From the NCBI RefSeq assembly GCF_030913655.1, contig NZ_CP133189.1, positions 2,418,001 to 2,482,000 of the forward strand: a DNA stretch of 64,000 nucleotides, read 5' to 3'. The stretch is from Clostridium sp. MB40-C1. Lineage in GTDB: Bacteria; Bacillota; Clostridia; Clostridiales; Clostridiaceae. The notes under the pieces are model-generated. The model was not told the origin of the DNA, ran no database searches, and saw only the letters and a program-made list of their open reading frames with translations. Of the stretch, positions 8,534 through 16,583 are shown in pieces. Position numbers and translations under genes: made by a program. Within the stretch, counting starts at the first letter, position 1. The number at the start of each line of letters is the position of its first letter.

Positions 8534-9910
8534 CTATAATAATTTTGATGCTTCATGAGCAAGAGGGGATCTTTCACATTCATCATACTTCAATGTTACT
8601 TGACAGCACAAATGACTTCCTTTCATTTTTTCTGAAGCATAACATAGTCCGTTGGACCTATAGTCTAAAAAAGGTTGATCTATTTGCTCTGGGTCGCCTA
8701 CAAGTACTAATTTACTTCCTTCACTCACCCTGGTAATAATAGCTTTAACTTGTTTTGGCGATAAATTTTGAGCTTCATCTATTATTATCCAATTTTTAAC
8801 TATAGACCTTCCCCTTAAAAATCCTACAGCTTCTGTAGTAATGATTTTCCTGTCAAATAACTCTCTTATTTTATCACTAAGTTCCTTTTCATTTTTATAT
8901 CTTTCTTTTTCATCGGAATCAATTAAAATTTCCAAATTATCTATAATTGGTCTCATATAAGGAGCTATTTTTTCTTCCTCAGTACCTGGTAAATACCCAA
9001 TATCTTCATCCATAGTGATATTAGGTCTGCATACTAATATCCTTCTATATTCCCCACTATTTTCTTGTATTATTTTATCTAATCCTACAGCAAGAGAATA
9101 TAATGTTTTACCAGTTCCAGCTGGTCCTTTAATTATTACAAGTGGTACTTTATCCGCACTAGAAAACAAAGCCTCTAACATAAATTTTTGTCCCACATTC
9201 CTAGGACTTATTCCAAGTGGAGACTTATCTTTATATATAAGTGATATTACTTTTTCTCCATCAAACTTTCCTAAAGCCGTTTTTTTAGGATTTTCTAAAG
9301 AGTGCATTATTAAAAATTCATTTGGATATAATTTAGGAGTATAATATTGCTGAGCTTCTTCTGAATATATTTTTAAATCTTGAAAATTCATATATTTTTT
9401 TTTATAAAAATCATCTATTTTATCTGATGACACATATACTTCTTCTCTTCCAGTATATTGATCATCATACTCCGGAACTACTTTTTCATAATAGTCATCG
9501 GCTCTTATATCCATAATATCTGCTTTAATTCTCTCAAATATATCTTTTGTAATTAGAAATACATCTTCTCCATTTTCTTTTAATCCCTTACAAATCTGAA
9601 TTATTCTATTATCTGCTTTAGCTTTATCCCAAGAGTACGGAATTTTTGTTTCATAATGATTCATTTCCACTCTGAGACTTCCACCATTAGGCAATTCTAT
9701 TCCCTTATTTAGTTTTCCTTTTTTTCTTAATCCATCAATTAATCTAGCAGCTATTCTTGCGTTTGCTCCTAGTTCCCCTGTATTTTTTTTAAATGTATCT
9801 AATTCTTCTAGAACAACCTCTGGTATAACTACATTACCATCTTCAAAGCAAAATATAGAACGTGGAGAATATAGTATAACATTAGTATCTAATACATAAG
9901 TTTTTCCCAA
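8534..9910 (-). CDS. PIN-PhoH family ATPase (YlaK-like)
   Basis: This 458-residue protein has a PIN-like ribonuclease domain (about residues 1-140; acidic residues in YVLDTNVIL, Asp100 in KADNRIIQI and the following TKD) fused to a PhoH ATPase domain (Walker A GPAGTGKT at 262-269, Walker B WIIIDEAQNL). PIN-PhoH proteins are RNA-directed ATPase/nucleases, some encoded in toxin-antitoxin-like pairs in mycobacteria; here the gene is solitary, as is usual for the Firmicutes YlaK type. The start is a TTG placed 9 bp after GAGGGGG, since no ATG suits. It is divergent from the PerR-type gene. Confidence 0.9.
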   Translation of the reverse strand: MGKTYVLDTNVILYSPRSIFCFEDGNVVIPEVVLEELDTFKKNTGELGANARIAARLIDGLRKKGKLNKGIELPNGGSLRVEMNHYETKIPYSWDKAKADNRIIQICKGLKENGEDVFLITKDIFERIKADIMDIRADDYYEKVVPEYDDQYTGREEVYVSSDKIDDFYKKKYMNFQDLKIYSEEAQQYYTPKLYPNEFLIMHSLENPKKTALGKFDGEKVISLIYKDKSPLGISPRNVGQKFMLEALFSSADKVPLVIIKGPAGTGKTLYSLAVGLDKIIQENSGEYRRILVCRPNITMDEDIGYLPGTEEEKIAPYMRPIIDNLEILIDSDEKERYKNEKELSDKIRELFDRKIITTEAVGFLRGRSIVKNWIIIDEAQNLSPKQVKAIITRVSEGSKLVLVGDPEQIDQPFLDYRSNGLCYASEKMKGSHLCCQVTLKYDECERSPLAHEASKLL

Positions 9911-10012
9911 AATATAATTCCCCCTCTCTCTATATTTATATTATGCTTATAAGGTTATATATGTATTAAAAACTAGGAAAAATATACAAAATTTATTTTC
10001 ATTTCACAATAA

Positions 10013-10041
10013 TTGACTAAAGATAATTTATATCATATAAT
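10013..10041 (+). promoter_or_regulatory. Sigma-A promoter of the PerR-type regulator gene
   Basis: TTGACT (10013-10018), a 17-bp spacer and TATAAT (10036-10041). The -10 region lies between ATTTATAT and ATATAAAT, which together could form an operator for autoregulation (inference). Confidence 0.75.
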
Positions 10042-10071
10042 ATAAATAATTACATGATAAGGGTGGTGTCT

Positions 10072-10488
10072 ATGGATAACATAACCTCTACTTTTAGAGA
10101 AAAAAAATTAAAACTTACTCCTCAGCGTATAGCCGTTTACAAATACCTACTTTCTACTAAAGAACATCCTTCAGCTGAAACTATATATAAAGCCTTACAT
10201 GAAGATTATCCAACCATGAGTTTAGCAACTATATATAAAACACTAAAAACTTTAGTTGAAGTTAACCTTATTCAAGAAATTAATGTAGGTGAAGGAAATT
10301 TTAGATATGATGGTAATGCTACACCCCATCCTCACATACAATGTTTAAATTGTGGAAAAGTAGACGATATAGAAGGAATCTCATTTTCCCATTTAAATGA
10401 AACTGTAAAAGACTATACTGATTATGAAGTTCTTTCAAACAAAATATATTTTTATGGCTTATGTTGTGATTGCAAAGAAAAAGCATAA
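10072..10488 (+). CDS. perR: Fur-family regulator, PerR type
   Basis: A 138-residue Fur-superfamily repressor. The winged helix occupies about residues 1-80 (ATIYKTLKTL recognition helix) and the dimerisation domain follows. Metal ligands are present in PerR order: His32, Asp80, His86, His88 and an Asp at 98/99. The structural zinc site is CLNC (91-94) and CDC at the C-terminus. Asp at the fifth regulatory position favours PerR (peroxide sensing by Fe-catalysed His oxidation) over Fur, but this is not decisive. I chose the ATG at 10072 because GGGTGGTG lies just ahead; the ATG 18 bp upstream has no ribosome binding site. A terminator overlaps the stop codon. Confidence 0.85.
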   Translation: MDNITSTFREKKLKLTPQRIAVYKYLLSTKEHPSAETIYKALHEDYPTMSLATIYKTLKTLVEVNLIQEINVGEGNFRYDGNATPHPHIQCLNCGKVDDIEGISFSHLNETVKDYTDYEVLSNKIYFYGLCCDCKEKA

Positions 10489-10510
10489 TAGAACTAAATC
10501 TATTATGCTT
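10481..10510 (+). terminator. Terminator of the PerR-type gene
   Basis: The stem AAGCATAATAG / CTATTATGCTT is followed by TTTCTTTAATTTTTT and overlaps the last codons of the gene. Confidence 0.9.
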
Positions 10511-10540
10511 TTTCTTTAATTTTTTATAAATATTTTGTAC

Positions 10541-10575
10541 TTGCACCTCATAAATATAATTAAGTGGAGGTGCAA
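10541..10575 (+). promoter_or_regulatory. Inverted repeat enclosing a -10 box and covering the ribosome binding site
   Basis: The perfect 9-bp arms TTGCACCTC (10541-10549) and GAGGTGCAA (10567-10575) are separated by 17 bp. The right arm contains the GGAGGTG Shine-Dalgarno of the gene at 10578, and TATAAT sits in the loop (10555-10560). It may be a DNA operator around the -10, or, if transcription starts further upstream, an RNA hairpin hiding the ribosome binding site. Confidence 0.55.
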
Positions 10576-10577
10576 AA

Positions 10578-11528
10578 ATGAAATTTAAAGTATTTTTTAT
10601 AAAAAGAAAACATATCTACTACTCAGTATTGATTTTACTGGTTTTTATATTTTTTATAATATTTACAAATTTAAAACCTAAAGATATTTCTTTTCCTACA
10701 TTTAGCATGAATTTAGATAAAGAAGCATATAAAGCAGACCTTACAGGAGACGGGAATAACGATATTCTATACATAACAACATTAAAAGACAAATATCATT
10801 TACAAGTAAATACTGAAAAAGATAGCATTTTTATTCAGCCTAATAAAAACATAAATACTCTAGGAACTTACACTCCTTATTGGTCTGCAAGAATTAAATT
10901 ATTAGATATGAATAGAGATAAAATTCCTGAAATATTTATACAAGCTTCCGAAAAAAACAAACCTATTCAACATGGCTTTCTATACAACAACGGCAAATTT
11001 GAAACCATATTTTCTAGCCATAATAATATTCTTGGTTTTATTGATTTTAGTAATAACAAAACCCCAAAACTTATATCAGGAAACATCTCAAAAAACGGTT
11101 TAGAATTTTATAATTATATTCTTATACAAAATGAATTAAAAAAATACACTTATAATTATGAAGAAAACTTTGTAGGGAAAGATGTAATTTTATCATTTAT
11201 AAACTTAGTTACTACCAATACTAGTTCTTCTTATATAACTGATAAAAATCTTTTCTCTAATGATACAGATAAATCTTCCTTATATGTAACTGATGCATTA
11301 ATAACCTCTGATATTAATTATACATTTCAAGATGCTCAATTTATTGATATTAAATCAGATACTAATGGTAATCCTTCTCAAATCCAGTGGATATTAAATT
11401 TTAGAGGAATATCCAAAAATGCCCCATCTTCAGTAAAAAATTATACTCTTAAACTTCTGCTTAAATCTGATAAAAGCTCAAATGATAGCTATCATTATAA
11501 AATATTTTCAATTTCTCAAATACAATAA
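10578..11528 (+). CDS. Membrane-anchored VCBS/FG-GAP-like protein of unknown function
   Basis: A 316-residue protein with a basic N-terminus and signal-anchor (about residues 14-32). The ectodomain shows calcium-loop-like repeats typical of VCBS/FG-GAP blades: DLTGDGNNDIL and, later, DMNRDKIPEIFI. Proteins of this type in clostridia are surface proteins of unknown role. The remainder has no recognisable enzymatic motif. It has its own upstream regulatory structure, an inverted repeat whose right arm holds the ribosome binding site, and stands convergent to the candidate small RNA. No strong terminator follows on the plus strand. Confidence 0.65.
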   Translation: MKFKVFFIKRKHIYYSVLILLVFIFFIIFTNLKPKDISFPTFSMNLDKEAYKADLTGDGNNDILYITTLKDKYHLQVNTEKDSIFIQPNKNINTLGTYTPYWSARIKLLDMNRDKIPEIFIQASEKNKPIQHGFLYNNGKFETIFSSHNNILGFIDFSNNKTPKLISGNISKNGLEFYNYILIQNELKKYTYNYEENFVGKDVILSFINLVTTNTSSSYITDKNLFSNDTDKSSLYVTDALITSDINYTFQDAQFIDIKSDTNGNPSQIQWILNFRGISKNAPSSVKNYTLKLLLKSDKSSNDSYHYKIFSISQIQ

Positions 11529-11590
11529 AAACTATGTTTTAAGAAATTGCTGTTCTGTTAAAATTCACAAAGAATTTAAAATATATAGCA

Positions 11591-11685
11591 AATAAAAACG
11601 GACCGCTATTGCGGTCCTAATCAAAAGGGGGATGGGGGGTTTTAGCACTATTAAAGAGTAATCATATCTATATGATCAACTCTTC
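11591..11685 (-). ncRNA. Candidate C-rich trans-acting small RNA
   Basis: No convincing ORF lies here. Read on the minus strand, a -10 box TATAAT (11692-11697) is followed about 7 bp later by a long interrupted hairpin (11654-11684; AAGAGT, ATCATAT and their complements), a single-stranded C-rich segment CCCCCC-AT-CCCCC (11627-11639) and an intrinsic terminator GGACCGC-AATA-GCGGTCC followed by GTTTTTAT (11594-11617). This hairpin / C-tract / terminator plan is that of Firmicutes sRNAs that pair with G-rich Shine-Dalgarno sites. The C-tract and flanks match the ribosome binding sites of the cysteine-rich genes at 12378 and 12693 (see findings). It is separated from the gene upstream by that gene's own terminator. 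Confidence 0.5.
11600..11617 (-). terminator. Terminator of the candidate small RNA
   Basis: A perfect 7-bp GC-rich stem (GGACCGC / GCGGTCC) with a TATT loop. A run of T follows only on the minus strand, which gives the direction. Confidence 0.8.
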
Positions 11686-11781
11686 ATGCACATTATATAT
11701 ATTAACCTATAACAAAAATTTTATTCACTTTATTTATATTTTTATAGTTTTTTATTAGACAAAAAATTGTGTAATTAAAAA

Positions 11782-11799
11782 ACTTCCCTTTTAGGAAGT
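11782..11799 (-). terminator. Terminator overlapping the stop of the 179-residue protein gene
   Basis: ACTTCC and GGAAGT arms followed on the minus strand by TTTTTAATTA. Confidence 0.75.
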
Positions 11800-12330
11800 C
11801 TTTTCATTGTCTTCAGCTATATATAATCTTATAACTTTTTCTAACTTCTTAGATTTCTCAAGGTCGGTAATGCCTTTTATAGCAACTAATAAATTAACTA
11901 TTTCATCATCTGCCTTTAGATTTCTTTTTTTTCTTTTTCTTTTTATTTTATTTTTTTTTACCTCTTGTTCTTTATATATGTTCATTTCACCATCTACAAT
12001 GTTCGCTTCATCTAAATTTATATTATTATAATCACTTTGTGCTACTTCTTTTTCTATATCTTCTATATCTTTTACATCTCCTGCATTCTTTATATCTTCT
12101 ATGTTTTTTGAAATATTTCTATCTTGATTCTTTCCACCAGATAGAATATTTAAAAGAGAGGCTATCTGTTTTATATCTATATTATTTAACATAGATGCTA
12201 GATTATTTATATCAAAATTATTTATATCAAAATTATTTATGTCAAAATTATTATTTTCTTCACCTATATCATCATAATTATTCATATATGGATTTTTATT
12301 GCCACTTTTATGCTTTCTATGCTTTCCCAT
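11791..12330 (-). CDS. Hydrophilic low-complexity protein, unknown (possibly spore-related)
   Basis: I do not recognise this 179-residue protein. It is charged and Asn/Asp/Ile-rich, with a basic N-terminus, three perfect FDINN pentapeptide repeats near residues 29-43 (encoded by three 15-bp repeats), a leucine-rich LASMLNN...IASLLNILSGGKN block near residues 44-70, an acidic centre and a KKNKIKRKRKKR basic patch near residue 130. The SLLN-L-GG block resembles SSLINSLTAG in the cysteine-rich protein two genes upstream, which suggests a shared structural theme. The Shine-Dalgarno is GAGGTG 5 bp before the ATG. It lies downstream of the two cysteine-rich genes but behind a hairpin. Confidence 0.65.
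   Translation of the reverse strand: MGKHRKHKSGNKNPYMNNYDDIGEENNNFDINNFDINNFDINNLASMLNNIDIKQIASLLNILSGGKNQDRNISKNIEDIKNAGDVKDIEDIEKEVAQSDYNNINLDEANIVDGEMNIYKEQEVKKNKIKRKRKKRNLKADDEIVNLLVAIKGITDLEKSKKLEKVIRLYIAEDNEKTS
12202..12246. repeat. Three tandem 15-bp repeats inside a coding region
   Basis: ATTATTTATATCAAA occurs three times head to tail (the third copy has one change, TATG for TATA) and encodes FDINN repeats. The copy number is likely to vary between strains. Confidence 0.9.
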
Positions 12331-12350
12331 TCCATCACCTCTTTATAAAT

Positions 12351-12371
12351 GGGAGAGCTTTAAGCTCTCCC
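12351..12371 (-). terminator. Hairpin between the cysteine-rich operon and the 179-residue protein gene
   Basis: GGGAGAGC-TTTAA-GCTCTCCC. The minus-strand tail ATTTATAAAG is weakly U-rich, so it may be a partial terminator or an mRNA-stabilising hairpin; on the plus strand the tail is CTTTTTAC. Confidence 0.55.
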
Positions 12372-12377
12372 TTTTTA

Positions 12378-12653
12378 CTAACAGCATATACCTTGTCTTT
12401 TGAATCCTCCACAGCAAAGCAAGAATAAGAATATTAATATTGTTCCTGTTTCACTATCAATTATATTAGCTCTTCTTAATACTAGTAGGAATAATGCTAA
12501 TCTGCATGGATCAAATCCACAACATCCGCATCCTCCACCAATATTACCAATACTACCAATATTTCCAAATCCTCTATTGCATCCACATCCACATCCAAAT
12601 CCTCTGCTGCATCCGCACATACAACAACACTCACATCTACGTCTTCTTGACAT
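12378..12653 (-). CDS. Small cysteine/glycine-rich protein with a hydrophobic C-terminal segment
   Basis: A 91-residue protein beginning MSRRRRCECCCMCGC, with clustered cysteines (about 17 in all), Gly-rich CGCGCN and GNIG repeats, a Leu-rich hydrophobic stretch (about residues 50-60 and 70-80) and a terminal GICC. Cysteine density of this kind is known in clostridial spore-coat and exosporium proteins, where disulfide cross-links matter; that role is inferred. The start at 12653 is fixed by AAAGGGGGG six bases upstream; an ATG 33 bp earlier would translate this site. The gene lies 39 bp behind the second cysteine-rich gene, so they are probably one operon. The ribosome binding site is complementary to the candidate small RNA. 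Confidence 0.7.
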   Translation of the reverse strand: MSRRRRCECCCMCGCSRGFGCGCGCNRGFGNIGSIGNIGGGCGCCGFDPCRLALFLLVLRRANIIDSETGTILIFLFLLCCGGFKRQGICC

Positions 12654-12692
12654 ACTAAACCCCCCTTTCTTGGGCCATGGTTTCAATGTAAT

Positions 12693-13220
12693 CTATTCTT
12701 CTTCATTAGTTTCTATAATCTCAACTTCTGGTTCTTGTTGTTCTTGTTGTTCTTGAGTTGACTTGAGAATGTCGTTAATGCTACTTAAATTGAGATTCTT
12801 TCCATTAAGGAAAAAGAATAGCAATAATAAGATTATTAAGATGCCACCTCCACCGCTTCCACATCCGCCGCAATTGCCTGAACTACCACAGCTACCGCAA
12901 CATCCATATCCACAGTTTCCGTCTCCGCATCTACAGCACTCACAACAACGTCTCCTGTGTTTTCTACGTTTTTTGCCATAACATCGGTAACAACATTGTT
13001 GGCAACAATTATTCCCATTATTGTTTTTATTACAACAACATAATAGAAATAATATTACAATCAAGAGCAGCGGGAATCTGCTTCCTGATCCAAGGCCAGC
13101 ATTACCTAATAGCCCTGCGATTTTATCGATGTTGCCAAAATTATTCTCCCCATCGTTACCGGCTGTTAAACTGTTTATCAATGAACTTATGCTATTCATA
13201 TCCAAATCGTTTAAATCCAC
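12693..13220 (-). CDS. Cysteine-rich protein with a basic central patch and hydrophobic segments
   Basis: A 175-residue protein starting at a GTG (VDLNDLDMNS), chosen because GGGGGAGG lies 5 bp ahead; the in-frame ATG 36 bp upstream would put the ribosome binding site inside the gene. The order is: a SSLINSLTAG motif, a hydrophobic LLLIVILFLLCCC segment, Asn/Gly and Cys pairs, a KKRRKHRRRCCECC basic/Cys block, CG-rich repeats, a second hydrophobic segment (IILLLLFFF) and an acidic Gln/Glu-rich tail with EQQ repeats. The composition resembles spore-surface or envelope structural proteins of clostridia (inference; no named family recognised). It is the first gene of a two-gene operon. Confidence 0.7.
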   Translation of the reverse strand: MDLNDLDMNSISSLINSLTAGNDGENNFGNIDKIAGLLGNAGLGSGSRFPLLLIVILFLLCCCNKNNNGNNCCQQCCYRCYGKKRRKHRRRCCECCRCGDGNCGYGCCGSCGSSGNCGGCGSGGGGILIILLLLFFFLNGKNLNLSSINDILKSTQEQQEQQEPEVEIIETNEEE

Positions 13221-13300
13221 TTTACCTCCCCCTTTCTGCCCTTTAAATCTCATCATTTGTTGTATAATACATACTATTCACTTAGGTTTTGTTTTGACAC

Positions 13301-13345
13301 AAAAAAAAATAAACATACAGTATTTTTTCTTACCGCATGTTTATT
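13301..13345 (-). terminator. Terminator of the lon-engB transcript
   Basis: The AATAAACAT / ATGTTTATT stem with inner GTA/TAC pairing is followed on the minus strand by a run of nine T. It lies about 95 bp after the engB stop. Confidence 0.8.
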
Positions 13346-13439
13346 TTCATTTATCCAGAGTTTACTGGCTATACCAGCACAGTGTTTTTTACATGTTGTG
13401 AATTAAATTAAATTAAATAATGCTCTTGATAACTTTTTT

Positions 13440-14024
13440 CTATATATCCGATATTAACATTTCCGTTAATTCTTCCTTGCCTGCTTTATTAAGAGAAGAA
13501 AAGAAAAGAAATTTATCTTCTTCTCTAAGCTTTAAGGCTTCCTTTATAACTTTTTCATTTTTCTTAAACTCACTTCTTTTAATTTTATCAGATTTAGTTG
13601 CAACAATTACTGCTTCATACCCATAATGTTTAATCCACTCATACATATGAACATCATCTTGTGTGGGTTTATGCCTTGAATCCACAAGCAAAACTATTGT
13701 CTTTAGCTGGGGTCTATTAATAAGATACTTCTCCATCATTTCTCCCCATTTCTCTTGCTCTTTTTTAGACACTTTAGCAAATCCGTATCCAGGTAAATCT
13801 ACAAAATAAAATTCATCATTTATGAGAAAGAAATTTATAAGTCTTGTTTTACCGGGAGTACCACTTGTTTTGGCAAGTTTTCTTCTGTTAGTTATAGTAT
13901 TAATTAAAGAAGATTTTCCCGCATTAGATCTTCCCACAAAAGCTATCTCTACTCTATTATCAGAAGGGTATTGAGATGGATTAACTGCAGATATTATAAA
14001 CTCTGAGTTTTTAATCATTATCAT
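13440..14024 (-). CDS. engB: Ribosome biogenesis GTP-binding protein EngB (YsxC/YihA)
   Basis: A 194-residue TRAFAC GTPase needed for 50S subunit assembly. G1 is GRSNAGKSS (31-39), G2 lies around TSGTPGKT, G3 is DLPGYG and G4 is TKSDK. The length matches the family. Its start overlaps the lon stop by 14 bp, with AGAGGAG in the end of lon serving as ribosome binding site; this coupling to lon is the common Firmicutes arrangement. A terminator follows. Confidence 0.96.
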   Translation of the reverse strand: MIMIKNSEFIISAVNPSQYPSDNRVEIAFVGRSNAGKSSLINTITNRRKLAKTSGTPGKTRLINFFLINDEFYFVDLPGYGFAKVSKKEQEKWGEMMEKYLINRPQLKTIVLLVDSRHKPTQDDVHMYEWIKHYGYEAVIVATKSDKIKRSEFKKNEKVIKEALKLREEDKFLFFSSLNKAGKEELTEMLISDI

Positions 14025-16347
14025 TTGTATTCTCCTCTACAAAAACATTTTCTAATACATCTTCAATCTTTTCGGCAAGTATAACCTTTATTTTGCTAAG
14101 TATGGATTTAGGTATTTTTCTTAAATCTTTTTCATTTGCTTTTGGTATTATTATCGTATCTATACCTGCTCTAAAAGCTGCAAGTGTTTTTTCTTTCAAT
14201 CCACCAATAGCAAGTACCCTTCCAGTAAGAGTAATTTCACCTGTCATAGCTACATTGTGTTTTATCTTTTTATTATTCAAAGCAGATACCATAGCAGTTA
14301 TCATTGTTACCCCCGCAGATGGACCATCTTTAGGTACTGCTCCTTCTGGTGCGTGTATATGAACATCTGTTTCTTTATAAAAGTCAGGGTTTATTCCATA
14401 TTTATCAGCATTTGCTCTTACATAACTATATCCTGCTTCTGCTGATTCCTTCATTACATCTCCTAATTGACCTGTCAACTGAAGCTTTCCTCTACCTGGC
14501 ATAATGCTAACTTCTACTGGAAGAGTGTCTCCTCCATATCCTGTCCATGCCATTCCCATAACAACACCAACTTTATCAGTTTTATCAGCTTTATCATAAG
14601 TGTATATTTCAGGACCTAAATACTTATTTACATGGCTTACTGTTATGTTTATTTTATCTTTATCTCTTTCTAACATATCTGCAATAGCTTTTCTAATAAC
14701 TGAAGCTATTTTTCTTTCTAAACCTCTAACTCCAGATTCTCTAGTATAATTCTCTATAATAAAAGATATAGCTTTATCTGAAAAAGTTATCTTACCTTTT
14801 TCTAAATTATGTTCCTCAAATTGCTTTGGTACGAGATATCTTTTGGCAATGTGGAATTTTTCCTCATAAGTATATCCTGATACATCTATTATTTCCATTC
14901 TATCAAGTAATGGCCTTGGAATAGTATCCAAAGTATTTGCTGTAGTTATAAACATAACTTCAGACAAATCTAAATCAAGTTCTAAATAATGATCTCTGAA
15001 TGTTTTATTCTGTTCACTATCTAAAACCTCAAGAAGTGCACTTGCTGGATCCCCCCTAAAATCTCCATTCATCTTATCTATTTCATCTAATAAAAATAAT
15101 GGATTCTTAGATTTAGCCTTTCTCATTCCATTAACTATTCTTCCAGGAATAGCTCCAACATAAGTTTTTCTGTGACCTCTTATTTCAGCTTCATCTCTAA
15201 CTCCACCTAGAGACATTCTTACAAAGTTTCTATTTAATGCATTTGCTATAGATCGAGCTATAGATGTTTTACCTACTCCTGGAGGTCCAACTAAACATAG
15301 TATAGGTCCTTTTAATGACTTACTCATGCTTTTTACTGCTAAAAATTCAATTATCCTATCCTTAACATCTTTAAGTCCATAATGCTCATTTTCTAATACT
15401 TCTCTAGCTCTCTTTATTTCTAAATTGTCTTTTGTTCTTTTATTCCATGGAATGTCTAATATACAATCTAAGTATGTTCTTATTACTCCACCTTCTGCTG
15501 AATAGTTGCCCATACTATTCAATCTATTTAACTCATATAAAGCCTTTTCTTTAGCTTCCTTTGGAAGTTTTGCTTTACTTATTTTTTGTGAATATTCTTC
15601 TATTTCCTTTTTGTTCTCGTCTTCATCTCCAAGTTCTTCTTGTATTGCTCTCATTTGTTCTCTTAAAAAATATTCTTTTTGTGATTTATCTATTTTGCTT
15701 TTTACTTTAAGTCCAATTTTCTTTTCTATTTTTAATATCTCAACTTCATTAGTTATTATTAATAGAAGTTTCTCTAACCTATCATATACATCATATGCTT
15801 CAAGTAATTCTTGTTTTTTACTCTCTTTTAATGTTAAATATGAACTTATAATATCAGCAAATCTTCCTGGATCATCTAAATCATCTAAATTTTCTAAAGC
15901 TTCTGGAGAAACACTATTAGATAATCTAGCATATTCTTCAAATTGTTTTTCAATTGAACGAATCAAAGCTTCACATTTATCTCTATCTTTACATTGTTGA
16001 TCCTCTAAAATTTCCACATCTGTTTTTAAAAAAGGTTCTTTTTGAGTATAACTAGTTAATCTTCCTCTATTTTGACCTTCTACCAAAACTCTTATTGTAT
16101 TTCCTGGCAACTTTAAAATTTGTTTTATATTACATATAGTTCCTATATTATAAATATCCTTTTCCTCAGGTTCTTCTATTTTAGCTTCTTTTTGTGAAAC
16201 TAAAAATATTTCCTGCCCATTTAACATAGCTTCTTCAATAGCAAGTAAAGATTTTTCTCTCCCTACATCAAAATGTAATATCATCTGAGGAAATATCGTT
16301 ATACCTCTCAAAGGAATTAAAGGAAGAACTTTTAATTCTTTTTGCAT
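14011..16347 (-). CDS. lon: ATP-dependent protease Lon (LonA)
   Basis: This 778-residue protein is a full-length LonA: N-terminal substrate domain (about 1-200), coiled-coil linker, AAA+ module (Walker A GPPGVGKT at 354-361, Walker [10 protein letters not shown]) and a C-terminal serine protease domain with the catalytic Ser in KDGPSAG (about residue 675) and the partner Lys in a [12 protein letters not shown] context. It degrades unfolded and regulatory proteins in the cytoplasm. It is followed by engB with a 14-bp overlap and preceded by lonB, from which it is separated by a terminator. No CIRCE or CtsR operator was recognised upstream. Confidence 0.97.
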   Translation of the reverse strand: MQKELKVLPLIPLRGITIFPQMILHFDVGREKSLLAIEEAMLNGQEIFLVSQKEAKIEEPEEKDIYNIGTICNIKQILKLPGNTIRVLVEGQNRGRLTSYTQKEPFLKTDVEILEDQQCKDRDKCEALIRSIEKQFEEYARLSNSVSPEALENLDDLDDPGRFADIISSYLTLKESKKQELLEAYDVYDRLEKLLLIITNEVEILKIEKKIGLKVKSKIDKSQKEYFLREQMRAIQEELGDEDENKKEIEEYSQKISKAKLPKEAKEKALYELNRLNSMGNYSAEGGVIRTYLDCILDIPWNKRTKDNLEIKRAREVLENEHYGLKDVKDRIIEFLAVKSMSKSLKGPILCLVGPPGVGKTSIARSIANALNRNFVRMSLGGVRDEAEIRGHRKTYVGAIPGRIVNGMRKAKSKNPLFLLDEIDKMNGDFRGDPASALLEVLDSEQNKTFRDHYLELDLDLSEVMFITTANTLDTIPRPLLDRMEIIDVSGYTYEEKFHIAKRYLVPKQFEEHNLEKGKITFSDKAISFIIENYTRESGVRGLERKIASVIRKAIADMLERDKDKINITVSHVNKYLGPEIYTYDKADKTDKVGVVMGMAWTGYGGDTLPVEVSIMPGRGKLQLTGQLGDVMKESAEAGYSYVRANADKYGINPDFYKETDVHIHAPEGAVPKDGPSAGVTMITAMVSALNNKKIKHNVAMTGEITLTGRVLAIGGLKEKTLAAFRAGIDTIIIPKANEKDLRKIPKSILSKIKVILAEKIEDVLENVFVEENTNDND

Positions 16348-16544
16348 ATTTTTCCCTCATTTCTCTATTTTCTTTATTTTTATGGTATATAATGTCTGAA
16401 TTTATTTGATACTATGCTATTATACCTATAAACAATATTTTTTTCAATTGGTTTAATTATATCATACTTTAAATAACGCTATTTTTAATTAGATTTAGAT
16501 TACATCTATTGGTTGTAGCAGTATATATTGTATAAAATTCAAAT

Positions 16545-16574
16545 AACCCCTTACTTTTTTATAGTGAGGGGCTT
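16545..16574 (-). terminator. Terminator of lonB
   Basis: AGCCCCTCACT / AGTAAGGGGTT stem after the lonB stop, tail ATTTGAATTTT. Confidence 0.75.
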
Positions 16575-16583
16575 ACTTAAAAT

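Noticed and set aside
8534-9910. PIN-PhoH gene as a toxin-antitoxin pair
   Set aside because: No small antitoxin gene lies next to it; the gene is the common solitary Firmicutes YlaK type.
12202-12246. Tandem 15-bp units as a CRISPR array
   Set aside because: Repeats are contiguous with no spacers and are in frame within a gene.
12400-12981. Open frames on the plus strand opposite the cysteine-rich genes, rich in His/Pro
   Set aside because: They are antisense images of Gly/Cys-rich codons; no ribosome binding site and no family. The minus-strand frames have clear Shine-Dalgarno sites.
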